From NCBI RefSeq assembly GCF_003086295.3, contig NC_092052.1, forward strand, positions 15,654,346 to 15,718,345: DNA of 64,000 nucleotides, in the 5' to 3' direction. This document shows positions 10,267-20,800 of this stretch, piece after piece; positions within the stretch are counted from its first letter, which is position 1; the number at the start of each line of letters is the position of its first letter. This DNA is from Arachis hypogaea (lineage: Eukaryota > Streptophyta > Magnoliopsida > Fabales > Fabaceae). The notes under the pieces are model-generated. The model saw nothing but the letters and a program-made list of their open reading frames with translations, was not told where the DNA came from and ran no database searches. A program made the translations under genes and the position numbers.

Positions 10267-11983
10267 TAGGGGTGGGCATGGTTTAGATTTTTAAAAATCC
10301 AAACTGGATCCACTTCAGAACCAGTTTTATGGTTCATAAAACCAAACTGGAACTGGATTGAAGAGAGAAACCGGTTTTAAACCGGTTTGAAAGAACAAAA
10401 ACCGATTTTAAACCGGTTTTAGAATTTAAATCCGGTTTTACTTATAAACCGATTTTAAATCCAGTTTTTTAATATCCAAATCTAAAATCCAGTTTTTTTT
10501 TTTGAAAATCCAGTTTTAAAACCTGATTTTTTAACAAAAAATCCAGTTTTAAAACCAGTTTTTGAAAATCCAGTTTTAAAACCAGTTTTTTCAACCAAAA
10601 ATCCAGTTTTAAAACTAGTTTTAAAAAATCTAATTTCCAAACCAGCTTTTTTAACAAAATATCCACTTTTAAAACTAATTTTTAGAAATTCAATTTTCAA
10701 ACCATAATATTTTTAAAAGTAAAATTAATAATAAAGTCATTTCAAACCAAAACTTTGCAAAGATGAAGTGGAATCACAAATATAAAGAAACAAAACTTCT
10801 ATACAAAGCCTAATACAGGGAGGGGCACATATCAAGAAATGAGTACATATAAAGTGGCATTTGCCATTGATACATAACTTCCTTTACGCAAACTATTTAT
10901 GGCTTCTAGCTGAAACATAAATCGATGTGCTCAAGGAAACAATTGTTGGAAATACATGAGCTCCTATCTAATGATGGATTTCCAAAAGCAATATTGGAAA
11001 TATCCTCAACAAACATATGAGCTCATATTCAATCTCTTCATGAAATGCCTTCCTCGGAGACAGTCAAGAGCATTAACAACTATAAAAATACATAACTGGA
11101 TAATTCAATTGACATGAATAAATAAAAAGATTGATTAGACCAACCCACACTTTATCATCATCAGTGAACACTTCCTCCTCAAGAGTTTTGGTTCAGGAAA
11201 TTAAATTCTACTGAAACAAAATTGATTTAGAAACTCAAATATGTAAAATGAAAAAATGTAAGAGAAACCCACCTTTTCTTCTCCTTTGGAGGCAGAAATC
11301 AAAATCCAGGAAACAGGGGAAAGATTGAAACTTCAATCAAAACCAACCAAAATTTGAAACTACCATTGACCAAACCACAAACTAATTTTTGGAGTATTTG
11401 AGATTCTCAGTTTCAAAATAAAAACCATATTCCCAATATTGACCTAAACTCTTGGGAGTCTCCACCATTTACATCATTTAGAAGCATCAGTTCATAACAC
11501 TAACGACCTAAACAAGCATGAAACTGAGAGTAATTTTGGAAGCATAGTTCTTGAACGCAAGCAAATAACCAAATTGAATGACAAATTATTACCTGAGCAG
11601 TAAGATTTTGGACAAGCAGACGATGATCAAACGGCAGGTGAACACTAGAGGGAAGAGCCAACACGGTGCTTGCTCTGGTGCCGGCTGCGGCAGAGACCAA
11701 GAGGGAAGAGCCGAAGAGAGAAGACCGACAAGGACACGGTTGTGTGTGAAACTGGATTGTGGACTGGATTCACTGATTAGGGTTTTTTTATTTTGGATTT
11801 TAATTTGGATATGGATTTGGATCTGGATTTAAACTTGTTTAAATGGTTTGGATTTGAAAACCAAATTATAAAAAGGATCCAATTTGGTTTGGATTTTTTT
11901 TTATTAAAAACTGGTTTTTTTTTAAATGGTTTGGATTGGATGTGGTTTAAAATCCAAAATGTGGATTTTTTTGCCCACCCCTA
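10267..11983. mobile_element. Non-autonomous hAT-type DNA transposon (1717 bp)
   Basis: Twelve-base terminal inverted repeats TAGGGGTGGGCA (10267-10278) and its complement (11972-11983) are flanked by the 8-bp duplication ATATTGAT (10259-10266 and 11984-11991). The right LTR of D has a single copy of that 8-mer at the same place. Eight-base TSDs and TAGGGGTGG ends are typical of hAT elements. No transposase domain is visible. Near both ends are many AAAATCCAG/AAACCGG-type subterminal repeats. A GC-richer part (11620-11760) followed, on the minus strand, by a donor-like CAGGTAATAA may be a 5' UTR exon remnant. Confidence 0.9.
10360..10690. repeat. Subterminal repeats of the hAT element
   Basis: Repeated AAAATCCAGTTTTAAAACC-like units about 30-60 bp apart, with several AACCGGTTT palindromes at 10369-10445. 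Subterminal repeats are where hAT transposases usually bind; that role is inferred here. Confidence 0.6.
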
Positions 11984-12999
11984 ATATTGATCACGTCTAG
12001 GGGGCTGGCCTGTCGGCCATGCCTGGACCTTGTTCTTATGTATTTTCAACGGTAGAGTTTCTACACTCCATAGATTAAGGTGTAGAGCTCTGCTGTACCT
12101 CGAGTATTAATGCAATTACTACTATTTTCTATTCAGTTCAGCTTATTCCTATTCTAAGATATTCATTCGCACCCAAGAACATGATGAATGTGATGATTAT
12201 GTGACGCTCATCACCATTCTCACCTATGAACGCGTGCCTGACAACCACTTCCGTTCTACATGCAAACAAGGCTTGAATGAGTATCTTAGCCTCCTGATCG
12301 TGAGATCAGAGTCTTCGTGGTATAAGTTAGAACCCATGGATGCCCATTCCCGAGATCCGGAAAGTCTAAACCTTGTCCGTGGTATTCCGAGTAGGATCTG
12401 GGAAGGGATGGCTGTGACGAGCTTCAAACTCGCGAGTACTGGGCATAGTGACAGACGCAAAAGGATAGTAAATCCTATTCCAGTATGATCGAGAACCGAC
12501 AGATGATTAGCCGTGCTGTGACAGAGCATTTGGACCATTTTCACTGAGAGGACGAGATGTAGCCATTGACAACGGTGATGCCCAACATACAACTTGCCAT
12601 GGAAAGGAGTAAGAAGGATTGGATGAAGACAGTAGGAAAGCAGAGAGACAAAAGGGACAAAGCATCTCCATACGCTTATCTGAAATTCTTACCAATGAAT
12701 TACATAAGTATCTCTATCTTTATTTTACGTTTTATTTATATTTTAATTAATAAAACTCCATAACCATTTGAATCTGCCTGACTGAGATTTACAAGATGAC
12801 CATAGCTTGCTTCAAGTCGACAATCTCCATGGGATCGACCCTTACTCACGTAAGGTTTATTACTTGGACGACCCAGTGCACTTGCTGGTTAGTTGTGCGA
12901 AATTGTGACAAAGAATTAAGATTATAAACGTGCGTATTGAGTTTTCAGCGCCGTTACCAAAGAAGATGGACCGTCATGATTTCTGCGCACCAAGTTTTT

Positions 13000-13017
13000 G
13001 GCGCCGTTGCCGGGGAT
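13000..13017 (+). other. Primer-binding site of D (tRNA-Asp)
   Basis: TGGCGCCGTTGCCGGGGA is complementary to the 3' end of plant tRNA-Asp including CCA, six bases after the 5' LTR. Confidence 0.9.
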
Positions 13018-14539
13018 TGTTCGAGTTTGGACAACTGACGGTTTATCTTGTTGCTCATATTAGGTAATTTTATTTTATTTTTAAGCTTTTTATTTCTTAT
13101 TTTCGAAAAACACAAAAAAAATTTTTTTCTTTTTCGTTTTTCACAAAGTAATTTTCGAAAAATAAAAAAAAGTTAATAAAATCATAAAACCAAAAAAAAT
13201 TTTTTTGATGTTTCTTGTTTGAGTCTAGTGTCAATTTTTAAGTTTGGTGTCAATTGCATGTTTTTATGTTTCTTGCATTTTTCGAAAATTCATGCATTGC
13301 ACTCTTCATGATCTTCAAGTTGTTCTTGATGAATCTTCTTGTTTGATCTTCATATTTTCTTGTTTTGTGTCTTTTGTTATTTTTCATATGCATTTTTGCA
13401 TTCATAGTGTCTAAGCATTGAAAAGTTCTAAGTTTGGTGTCTTGCAAGTTTTTCTTTTCTTAAAAATTTTCAAAATAAGTCTTGATGTTCATCTTGATCT
13501 TCAAAGTATTCTTGGTGTTCATCTTGACATTCATAGTGTTCTTGCATAATTTTCTTGTTTTGATTCATAATTTTTATGTTTTGCATTGATTTTGTGTTTT
13601 TCTCTTTCTTCATTAAAAATTCAAAAATAAAAAAAATATCTTTCCCTTTTTTATCTCATAATTTTCGAAAATTTGACTTGACCTTTTCAAAACTTTTTAA
13701 AATTTAATTGTTTCTTATGAGTCAAATCAAATTTTCAATTTGAAAATCTTATCTTTTTCAAATCTTTTTCAAAAATCAAATCTTTTTCAATTTTTCCTTT
13801 ATGTTTTCGAAAATTTCAAAATAATTTTCAAAATCTTTTTCTTATCTTTTTTTCATAATTTCAAATCTTTACTAACAATTAATGCGATTGATTCAAAAAT
13901 ATTAAGTTTGTTACTTGCCTAGTAAGAAGATTCAATCTTTAAATTTTAAAATCATATCTTTTTGTTTCTTTGTTAGTCAAGTAATCAACTTTAGTTTTCA
14001 AAATCAAATCTTTTTAAATTTCTTTTTCAAATCTTTTTCAAAATAAAATTCAATCACATCTTTTTCAAAAATCAATTTCAAATCTTTTCTAACTTCTTAT
14101 CTTTTCAAAATTTGATTTTTAAATCCTTTTCAATTAATCTTATCTTTTTGTTTAATTCTTATCTTTTCAAAACTATCTAACTAATTCTCTCTTTCTAATT
14201 TTCGGAAATCCCTTCCCTCTTTTTCAAAATTCCTTTTTTTAATTAACTAATTATTTTAAATTTTAATTTAATTTAATTTCAATTTTAATTTTCGAATTTT
14301 AACTTTAAATTTTATTTTTATTTAAATTTTCGAATTCTTCTCTTCCTAATCTCCTTCTATTTATTTATTCATCTACTAACACTTCTCTTCCACCCAAAAT
14401 TCGAACCCCTTCTTCTCCTCTGTGTTCGAATTCTTCTCTTCTTCATTCCTTTTCTTCTTTTCTTCTACTCACACAAAGGAATCTCTATACTGTGGTAAAG
14501 AGGATCCTTATTATTATTTTCTGTTCCCTTCTTTTTCAT
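13018..14539 (+). other. Long low-complexity leader of element D
   Basis: About 1.5 kb without a credible gene. It is T-rich, with frequent ATCTTTTTCAAA-like words, and contains several TAAGTTTGGTGTC copies (13237, 13428). The same kind of leader lies in A (34092-35592) and C (16921-17899). Confidence 0.7.
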
Positions 14540-15338
14540 ATGAGCAGGAGCAAGGACAAGAACATTCTTGTTGAAGTAGATCATGAACCTGAAAGGACTC
14601 TGAAGAGGAAACTAAGAGAAGCTAAATTACAACAATCCAGAGACAACCTTACAGAAATTTTCGAAAAGGAAAAGGAGATGGCAGCTGAAAATAATAATAA
14701 TGCAAGGAAGATGCTTGGTGACTTTACTGCACCAAATTCCAATTTACATGGAAGAAGTATCTCAATCCCTACCATTGGAGCAAACAATTTTGAGCTTGAA
14801 CCTCAATTAGTTTCTCTGATGCAACAAAACTGCAAGTTTTATGGACTTCCATCTGAAGATCCTTTTCAATTCTTAACTGAATTCTTGCAGATTTGTGATA
14901 CTGTTAAGACCAATGGGGTTGATCCCGAGGTCTACATGCTCATGCTTTTCCCATTTGCTGCAAGAGACAGAGCTAGAATATGGTTGGACTCTCAACCTAA
15001 AGATAGCCTGAACTCTTAGGATAAGCTGGTCACGGCTTTCTTAGCCAAGTTCTTTCCTCCTCAAAAGCTTAGTAAGCTTAGATTGGATGTTCAAACCTTT
15101 AGACAAAAAGAAGGTGAATCCCTCTATGAAGCTTGGGAGAGATACAAGGAACTGACCAAAAAGTGTCCTTCTGACATGCTTTCAGAATGGACCATCCTGG
15201 ACATATTCTATGATGGTCTGTCTGAATTAGTTAAGATGTCATTGGACACTTCTGTAGGTAGATCCATTCACCTAAAGAAAATGCCTGCAGAAGCTCAAGA
15301 ACTCATAGACATGGTTGCAAATAACCAGTTTATGTACA
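14540..15338 (+). pseudogene. Element D gag, N-terminal half
   Basis: Starts at an ATG giving MSRSKDKNILVEVD. The retrotransposon gag domain contains MQQNCKFYGLPSEDPFQFL, then FPFAARDRARIWLDSQPKDS, then QKEGESLYEAWERYKEL. An in-frame TAG at 15017-15019 replaces the Trp seen in the A copy (NSWDK). Element C interrupts at NNQFMY; the frame resumes at 27722. Role in functional relatives: capsid of the virus-like particle in the cytoplasm. Confidence 0.92.
15334..15338. other. Target site duplication of element C (left copy, GTACA)
   Basis: GTACA precedes the LTR terminus at 15339 and recurs at 27722-27726. The uninterrupted gag of A has a single GTACA at the matching codons. Confidence 0.97.
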
Positions 15339-16896
15339 TGATGAGCGGATATTTTATACGCTTTTTGGGGATAATTTCATATAGTTTAGAGTATGTTTTA
15401 GTTAGTTTTTAGTCTATTTCTAGTAGTTTTTAGGAAAAATTTATATTTCTGGACTTTACTATGAGTTGTGTGTTTTTCTGTAATTTCAGGTATTTTTCTG
15501 GCTGAAATTGAAGGAGCTGAGCAAAAATCTGATTCAGGCTGAAAAAGGACTGCTGATGCTGTTGGATTCTGACCTCCCTGCACTCAAAGTGGATTTTCTG
15601 GAGCTACAGAACTTGAAATGGCGCGCTTCCAATTGCGTTGGAAATTAGACATCCAGGGCTTTCCAGCAATGTATAATAGTCCATACTTTGCACAAGAATA
15701 GACGACGTAAACTGGCGTTTAACGCCAGTCCTCTGCCCAATTCTGGCATCCAGCGCCAGAAAAGGATCAAAAACTGGAGTTGAACGCCCAAACTGGCACA
15801 AAAACTGGCGTTCAACTCCACAAATGGCCTCTGCACGTGAATTGCTTAAAGTCTCAGCCCCAGCACACACCAAGTGGGCCCCAGCACACCAAGTGGGCCC
15901 CAGAAGTGGATCTCTGCATCATCCATCATAGTCCACTCATATTTTGTAACCCTAGGCTACTAGTTTAGTATTTAAACAACTCTTAGAGACTTATTTTGTA
16001 TCTCATGACATTTCAGATCTAAACTTTGTATTCTCTGACGGCATGAGTCTCTAAACCCCATTGTTGGGGGTGAGGAGCTCTGCTGTGTCTCGATGAATTA
16101 ATGCAAGTATTTCTGTTTTCCATTCAAACACGCTTGTTCCTATCTAAGATGTTCATTCGCGCTTAACTGTGATGAAGGTGATGATCTGTGACATTCATCA
16201 CCTTCCTCAAACCACGAACGTGTGCCTGACAACCACCTCCGTTCTATATCCGATTGAATGAGTATCTCTTAGATTCCTTAATCAGAATCTCCGTGGTATA
16301 AGCTAGAACTGATGGCGGCATTCATGAGAATCCGGAAAGTCTAAACCTTGTCTGTGGTATTCCGAGTAGGATTCAAGGATTGAATGACTGTGACGAGCTT
16401 CAAACTCCTGAAGGCTGGGCGTTAGTGACAGATGCAAAAGGATAGTAAATCCTATTCCAACCGGATCGAGAACCAACCGGTGATTAGCCGTGCTGTGACA
16501 GAGCACGTGAGCGTAGTTTTCACTGGAAGGATGGAAGGTAGCCATTGACAACGGTGATCCACCAACACACAGCTTGCCGTAGGGGGACGTGCGTGCGTGA
16601 ACAAAAAGACAGAGGAAAGCAGAGATTCAGAAGACAAAGCATCTCCAAAACTCCAACATATTCTCCATTATTGCACAACAAGTAACTTTTAATTTATGCT
16701 CTACTGGTTATTCACAATTCAACTGATAAACATAATTGACTTCCTGACTAAGATTTACAAGATAACCATAGATTGCTTCAAACCAACAATCTCTGTGGGA
16801 TTCGACCCTTACTCACGTAAGGTATTACTTGGACGACCCAGTGCACTTGCTAGTCATGTGTGCGAAATTGTAAGAGAGTAATAATTTCGTGCACCA
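15339..16896 (+). repeat. Element C 5' LTR (1558 bp)
   Basis: Starts TGATGAGCGG and ends GTGCACCA. Palindrome copies (TGGCGTTTAACGCCA and partners) lie at 15714-15815. A conserved aaccctag word and a TATTTAAA box near 15950-15980 lie in the presumed promoter position. Confidence 0.96.
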
Positions 16897-16902
16897 AGTT
16901 TT

Positions 16903-16920
16903 TGGCGCCGTTGCCGGGGA
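16903..16920 (+). other. Primer-binding site of C (tRNA-Asp)
   Basis: TGGCGCCGTTGCCGGGGA, six bases after the 5' LTR, complementary to the tRNA-Asp 3' end. Confidence 0.92.
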
Positions 16921-17035
16921 TTGTTCGTGTTTGAACAACTGACGGATTATTTTGTTGCTTAGATTAGGAAAAAAATCTTTCCTTTTTTTTTTTAGTTTAG
17001 AGTCTTTTATTATTTATCCCTTGTTAAAATACTTT

Positions 17036-17094
17036 AAACTTATAGCTCAGTTATTTAGAACGTGGTGTTTATGTTCATGATAATTGGCTATCAT
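17036..17094 (+). other. tRNA-like segment 1 in the leader of C
   Basis: Contains TATAGCTCAGTTATTTAGAA, close to a tRNA D-arm / A box, followed by TGTTCATGATAATTGGCT. It is too worn and incomplete to be called a tRNA gene. Confidence 0.35.
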
Positions 17095-17152
17095 ATTTTT
17101 TTTAAAAAAAAAAAAACCTTTTTCAAAAATAATCTTTCTTAAAATTTCATCC

Positions 17153-17216
17153 TAAGGTCCCATAACTCATTTGGCTAGAGCGTTAATCTGTGTTCTTGGT
17201 AATTGGGTTAGAATCT
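17153..17216 (+). other. tRNA-like segment 2 in the leader of C
   Basis: TAACTCATTTGGCTAGAGC differs at two positions from the common tRNA D-arm TAGCTCAGTTGGCTAGAGC. TGTTCTTGGTAATTGGGTTAGAATC-like sequence follows, with a B-box-like end. It resembles segment 1 at about 117 bp spacing. Confidence 0.4.
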
Positions 17217-17899
17217 TTTATACTCTTTTCAAAACCTTCTTTTTCAAAAAATATTTTTTCTATTAAATCTTGTGCCAAACTTTAAGTTTGGTGTTTTCTT
17301 GTTGATTTCCCTTTGATTTTCGAAAATTTTGGTTTGGTTTTAAAAAAAATTTTAAGTTTGGTGTTCTTCCTTCATGTTCTTGTGTTCTTGTGAGTCTTCA
17401 AAGTGTTCTTGAGTTTCCTTGTGTCTTGATCTTAAAATTTTTAGGTTTGGTGTTCCTTGGTGTTTTCCCTCCAAAATTTTCAAAAACAAGGAGCATTAGA
17501 TCTAAAAATTTTAAATCTTGTACTATCTTATTGTTTTTCTCTCTCCTCACTAGATTCAAAAATATCTTCTCATCTTATCTTTTTCAAAATATCTTTTCTA
17601 ACTTCCTAACTTCTTATCTTTTCAAAATTTGTTTCAACTAACTAACCAACTTTTTGTTTGTTTCTTAACTTTTTCAAAACTACCTAACTAACTCTCTCTC
17701 TCTCTAATTTTCGAAAATATCTTCCCCCTTTTTCAAAAATTTCTTTTTTATTAACTAATTAATTTTTATTTTTACGAAAAAAAATTTATTTCAAAATTCA
17801 AATTCTTTTTAGTTATTTTATTTTATTTAAGTATTTACTTCTTATAAAATAAAATAAATAAAAAGATAAATCAGTCCAAGTTATATCCATATATCCATC

Positions 17900-20800
17900 A
17901 TGGACATAAGTGGAGATGGACAGTCCAGGAGGACTTTGGGGTCATATTCTAACCCCTCTACTGCTTCGTATGGGAGTAGCATATGCATACCCTCCATTGG
18001 AGTTAGTAGCTTTGAGTTGAATCCTCAGCTCATTATCATGGTGCAGCAAAGTTGCCAGTATTCCGGTCTTCCACAGGAAGAACCTACAGAGTTTCTGGCA
18101 CAATTTTTACAAATTGCTGACACAGTACATGATAAGGAAATAGATCAGGATGTCTACAGACTATTACTGTTTCCATTTGCTGTAAAAGATCAAGCTAAGA
18201 GGTGGTTAAATAACCAACCTAAGGCCAGCATAAGAACATGGAAACAACTGACAGAAAAATTCCTGAATCAATATTTCCCTCCAAAAAGGATGACACAGCT
18301 AAGGCTGGACATCCAAGGCTTTAAACAAGGAGATAATGAATCTCTTTATGATGCCTGGGAGAGATACAGAGAGATGCTACGAAAATGCCCCTCCGAAATG
18401 TTTTCAGAGTGGGTTCAGTTAGACATCTTCTACTATGGGCTTGCAGAAGGAGCTCAGATGTCTTTAGATTACTCAGCTGGTGGATCTATCCATATGAGAA
18501 AGACAATTGAAGAAGCTCAAGAGCTCATTGATACAGTTGCCAGGAATCAGCTTCTGTATCTAAGCAGCAACCCTTCCATGAATGAAGAGGTTAAAACAGT
18601 AACTGCTGAATTCAGTACTGTAAAACAAGCTGCTGAATTCAATCAGCAATTAGATTTTCTAACAAAGCAGCTAGCTGAATTCAAAGACAGGTTACAGGAG
18701 ACAAGGATAGCTAATATGCATATGGAAGAACAGTTTAAGCAAACAAAGCAGCAGCTATCAAAGCAAATAGCAGAAGAATGCCAAGCAGTTCAATTAAGAA
18801 GTGGGAAAACATTAAATACCCCACCTCAAGGCATCAAAAATTCAAGAAATGAGCAACCCACGAAAGATTCCCCTGAGGACAGTAAGAGCCCAGGGAAAAA
18901 TAATTGTGGCACTAAAACGCCAGAAAATGGGTGGAAGGCTGGCGCTGAACGCCCAGACCATGCCCAAAACTGGCGTTCAGCGCCAGAAACAATGCAGGAT
19001 TGGCGTTCAACGCCAGAAATGGGCAAGAATCTGGCTTTGAACGCCCAAATGGGGCAGAATCCAGCGTTGAACGCCCAACAGGGGCACATTTCTGGCGTTC
19101 AGGCGCCAGGAACAGACAGTGAGCTGGCGTCTAACGTCACTCCAGCTTCTGACCCTGGCATTCAATTGCCAGTGAGGGATCAGACACACACAAGTGCTGA
19201 TAACAACCCCTCTAAAAAGGCTTCTTTAACCACTAAGGTTGAGGAATATAAAGCCAAGATACCTTATCCTCAAAAACTCCGGAAAGAGGAGAAGGATAAG
19301 CAATTTGCTCGCTTTGCAGATTATCTAAGGACTCTTGAAATAAAGATTCCATTTGCAGAGGCACTTGAGCAAATACCTTCTTATGCCAAGTTCATGAAAG
19401 AGATCTTGAGTCATAAAAAGGAGTGGAGAGAAACAGAAAGAGTTCTCCTCACTGAAGAATGCAGTGCAGTCATTCTGAAAAGCTTTCCTGAAAAGCTTAA
19501 AGACCCTGGGAGTTTTCTGATACCATGCACATTAGAAGGTGATTGCACCAAGATAGCTTTATGCGATCTTGGGGCAAGCATCAACCTGATACCTGCATCC
19601 ACTATCAGGAAGCTTGGCTTAACTGAAGAAGTTAAACCAACCCGGATATGTCTCCAACTTGCTGATGGTTCCACTAAATACCCATCAGGCGTGGTTGAGG
19701 ACATGATTGTCAGAGTTGGGCCATTCGCCTTTCCCACTGACTTTGTTGTACTGGAAATGGAGGAGCACAAGAGTGCTACTCTCATTCTAGGAAGACCCTT
19801 CCTAGCAACTGGACGATCCCTCATTGACGTCCAGCAGGGGGAAATAACCCTGAGAGTCAACGATGACGAGTTCAAGTTGAACGCTGTCAAAGCCATGCAG
19901 CATCCAGACACATCAACAGACTGCATGAAAGTTGACCTTATTGACTCTTTGGTAGAAGAGATCAACATGGCTGAGAGTCTCGAATCAGAGTTGGAAAACA
20001 TCTTTAAAGATGTTCAGCCTGATTTGGAGGATTCAGGGGACATGAAAGAGCCTCTGAACTTTCTTCTAAAAGAGGAAAAACCTCCTAAACCAGAGCTCAA
20101 GCCACTACCACCATCCTTGAAATATGCATTTCTAGGAGAAGGTGACACCTTTCCAGTGATCATAAGCTCTGCTTTAAATTCACAGGAAGAGGAAGCACTT
20201 ATTCAAGTGCTAAAGACACACAAGACAGCTCTTGGGTGGTCCATAGGTGACCTTAAGGGCATAAGCCCAGCTAGATGCATGCACAAAATCCTACTGGAGG
20301 ATAATGCCAAACTAGTGGTTCAACCACAGAGGCGGCTAAATCCAGCCATGAAGGAAGTGGTGCAGAAAGAGGTCACCAAACTACTAGAGGCTGGGATTAT
20401 TTATCCCATTTCTGATAGCCCCTGGGTGAGCCCTGTTCAAGTCGTCCCAAAAAAGGGAGGCATGACAGTGATTCATAATGAAAAAAATGAACTGGTTCCT
20501 ACAAGAACAGTTACAGGGTGGCGCATGTGTATTGACTACAGAAGGCTCAATACAGCCACCAGAAAGGATCATTTTCCTTTACCATTCATAGACCAGATGC
20601 TAGAGAGACTAGCAGGTCATGATTATTACTGCTTTTTGGATGGCTACTCAGGCTATAACCAGATTGCAGTAGATCCCCAGGATCAAGAGAAAACAGCATT
20701 CACATGTCCATCCGGAGTGTTTGCTTATAGAAGGATGCCCTTTGGGCTATGCAATGCACCTACAACCTTCCAGAGATGCATGCTCTCTATTTTCTCTGAT

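Larger units (their letters stand above)
9592..12993 (+). repeat. Element D 5' LTR, carrying a hAT insertion
   Basis: Starts TGATGAGCGG and ends GCGCACCA. Palindrome copies lie at about 9970-10075. Net length without the hAT and its TSD is 1677 bp. The last 600 bp (12227-12832) are missing from the right LTR. Confidence 0.92.
16921..17899 (+). other. Leader of element C
   Basis: About 1 kb of T-rich non-coding sequence between PBS and gag. It contains two tRNA-like segments (17036-17094 and 17153-17216) and three AAGTTTGGTGTT-type words (near 17283, 17353, 17445). Confidence 0.7.

Noticed and set aside
10469..10700. Repetitive Leu/Lys/Phe/Asp-rich frames in the hAT element
   Set aside because: They are translations of the subterminal repeats in two frames at once.
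17153..17216. Functional tRNA gene
   Set aside because: The acceptor and anticodon arms do not pair convincingly and the B box is worn.
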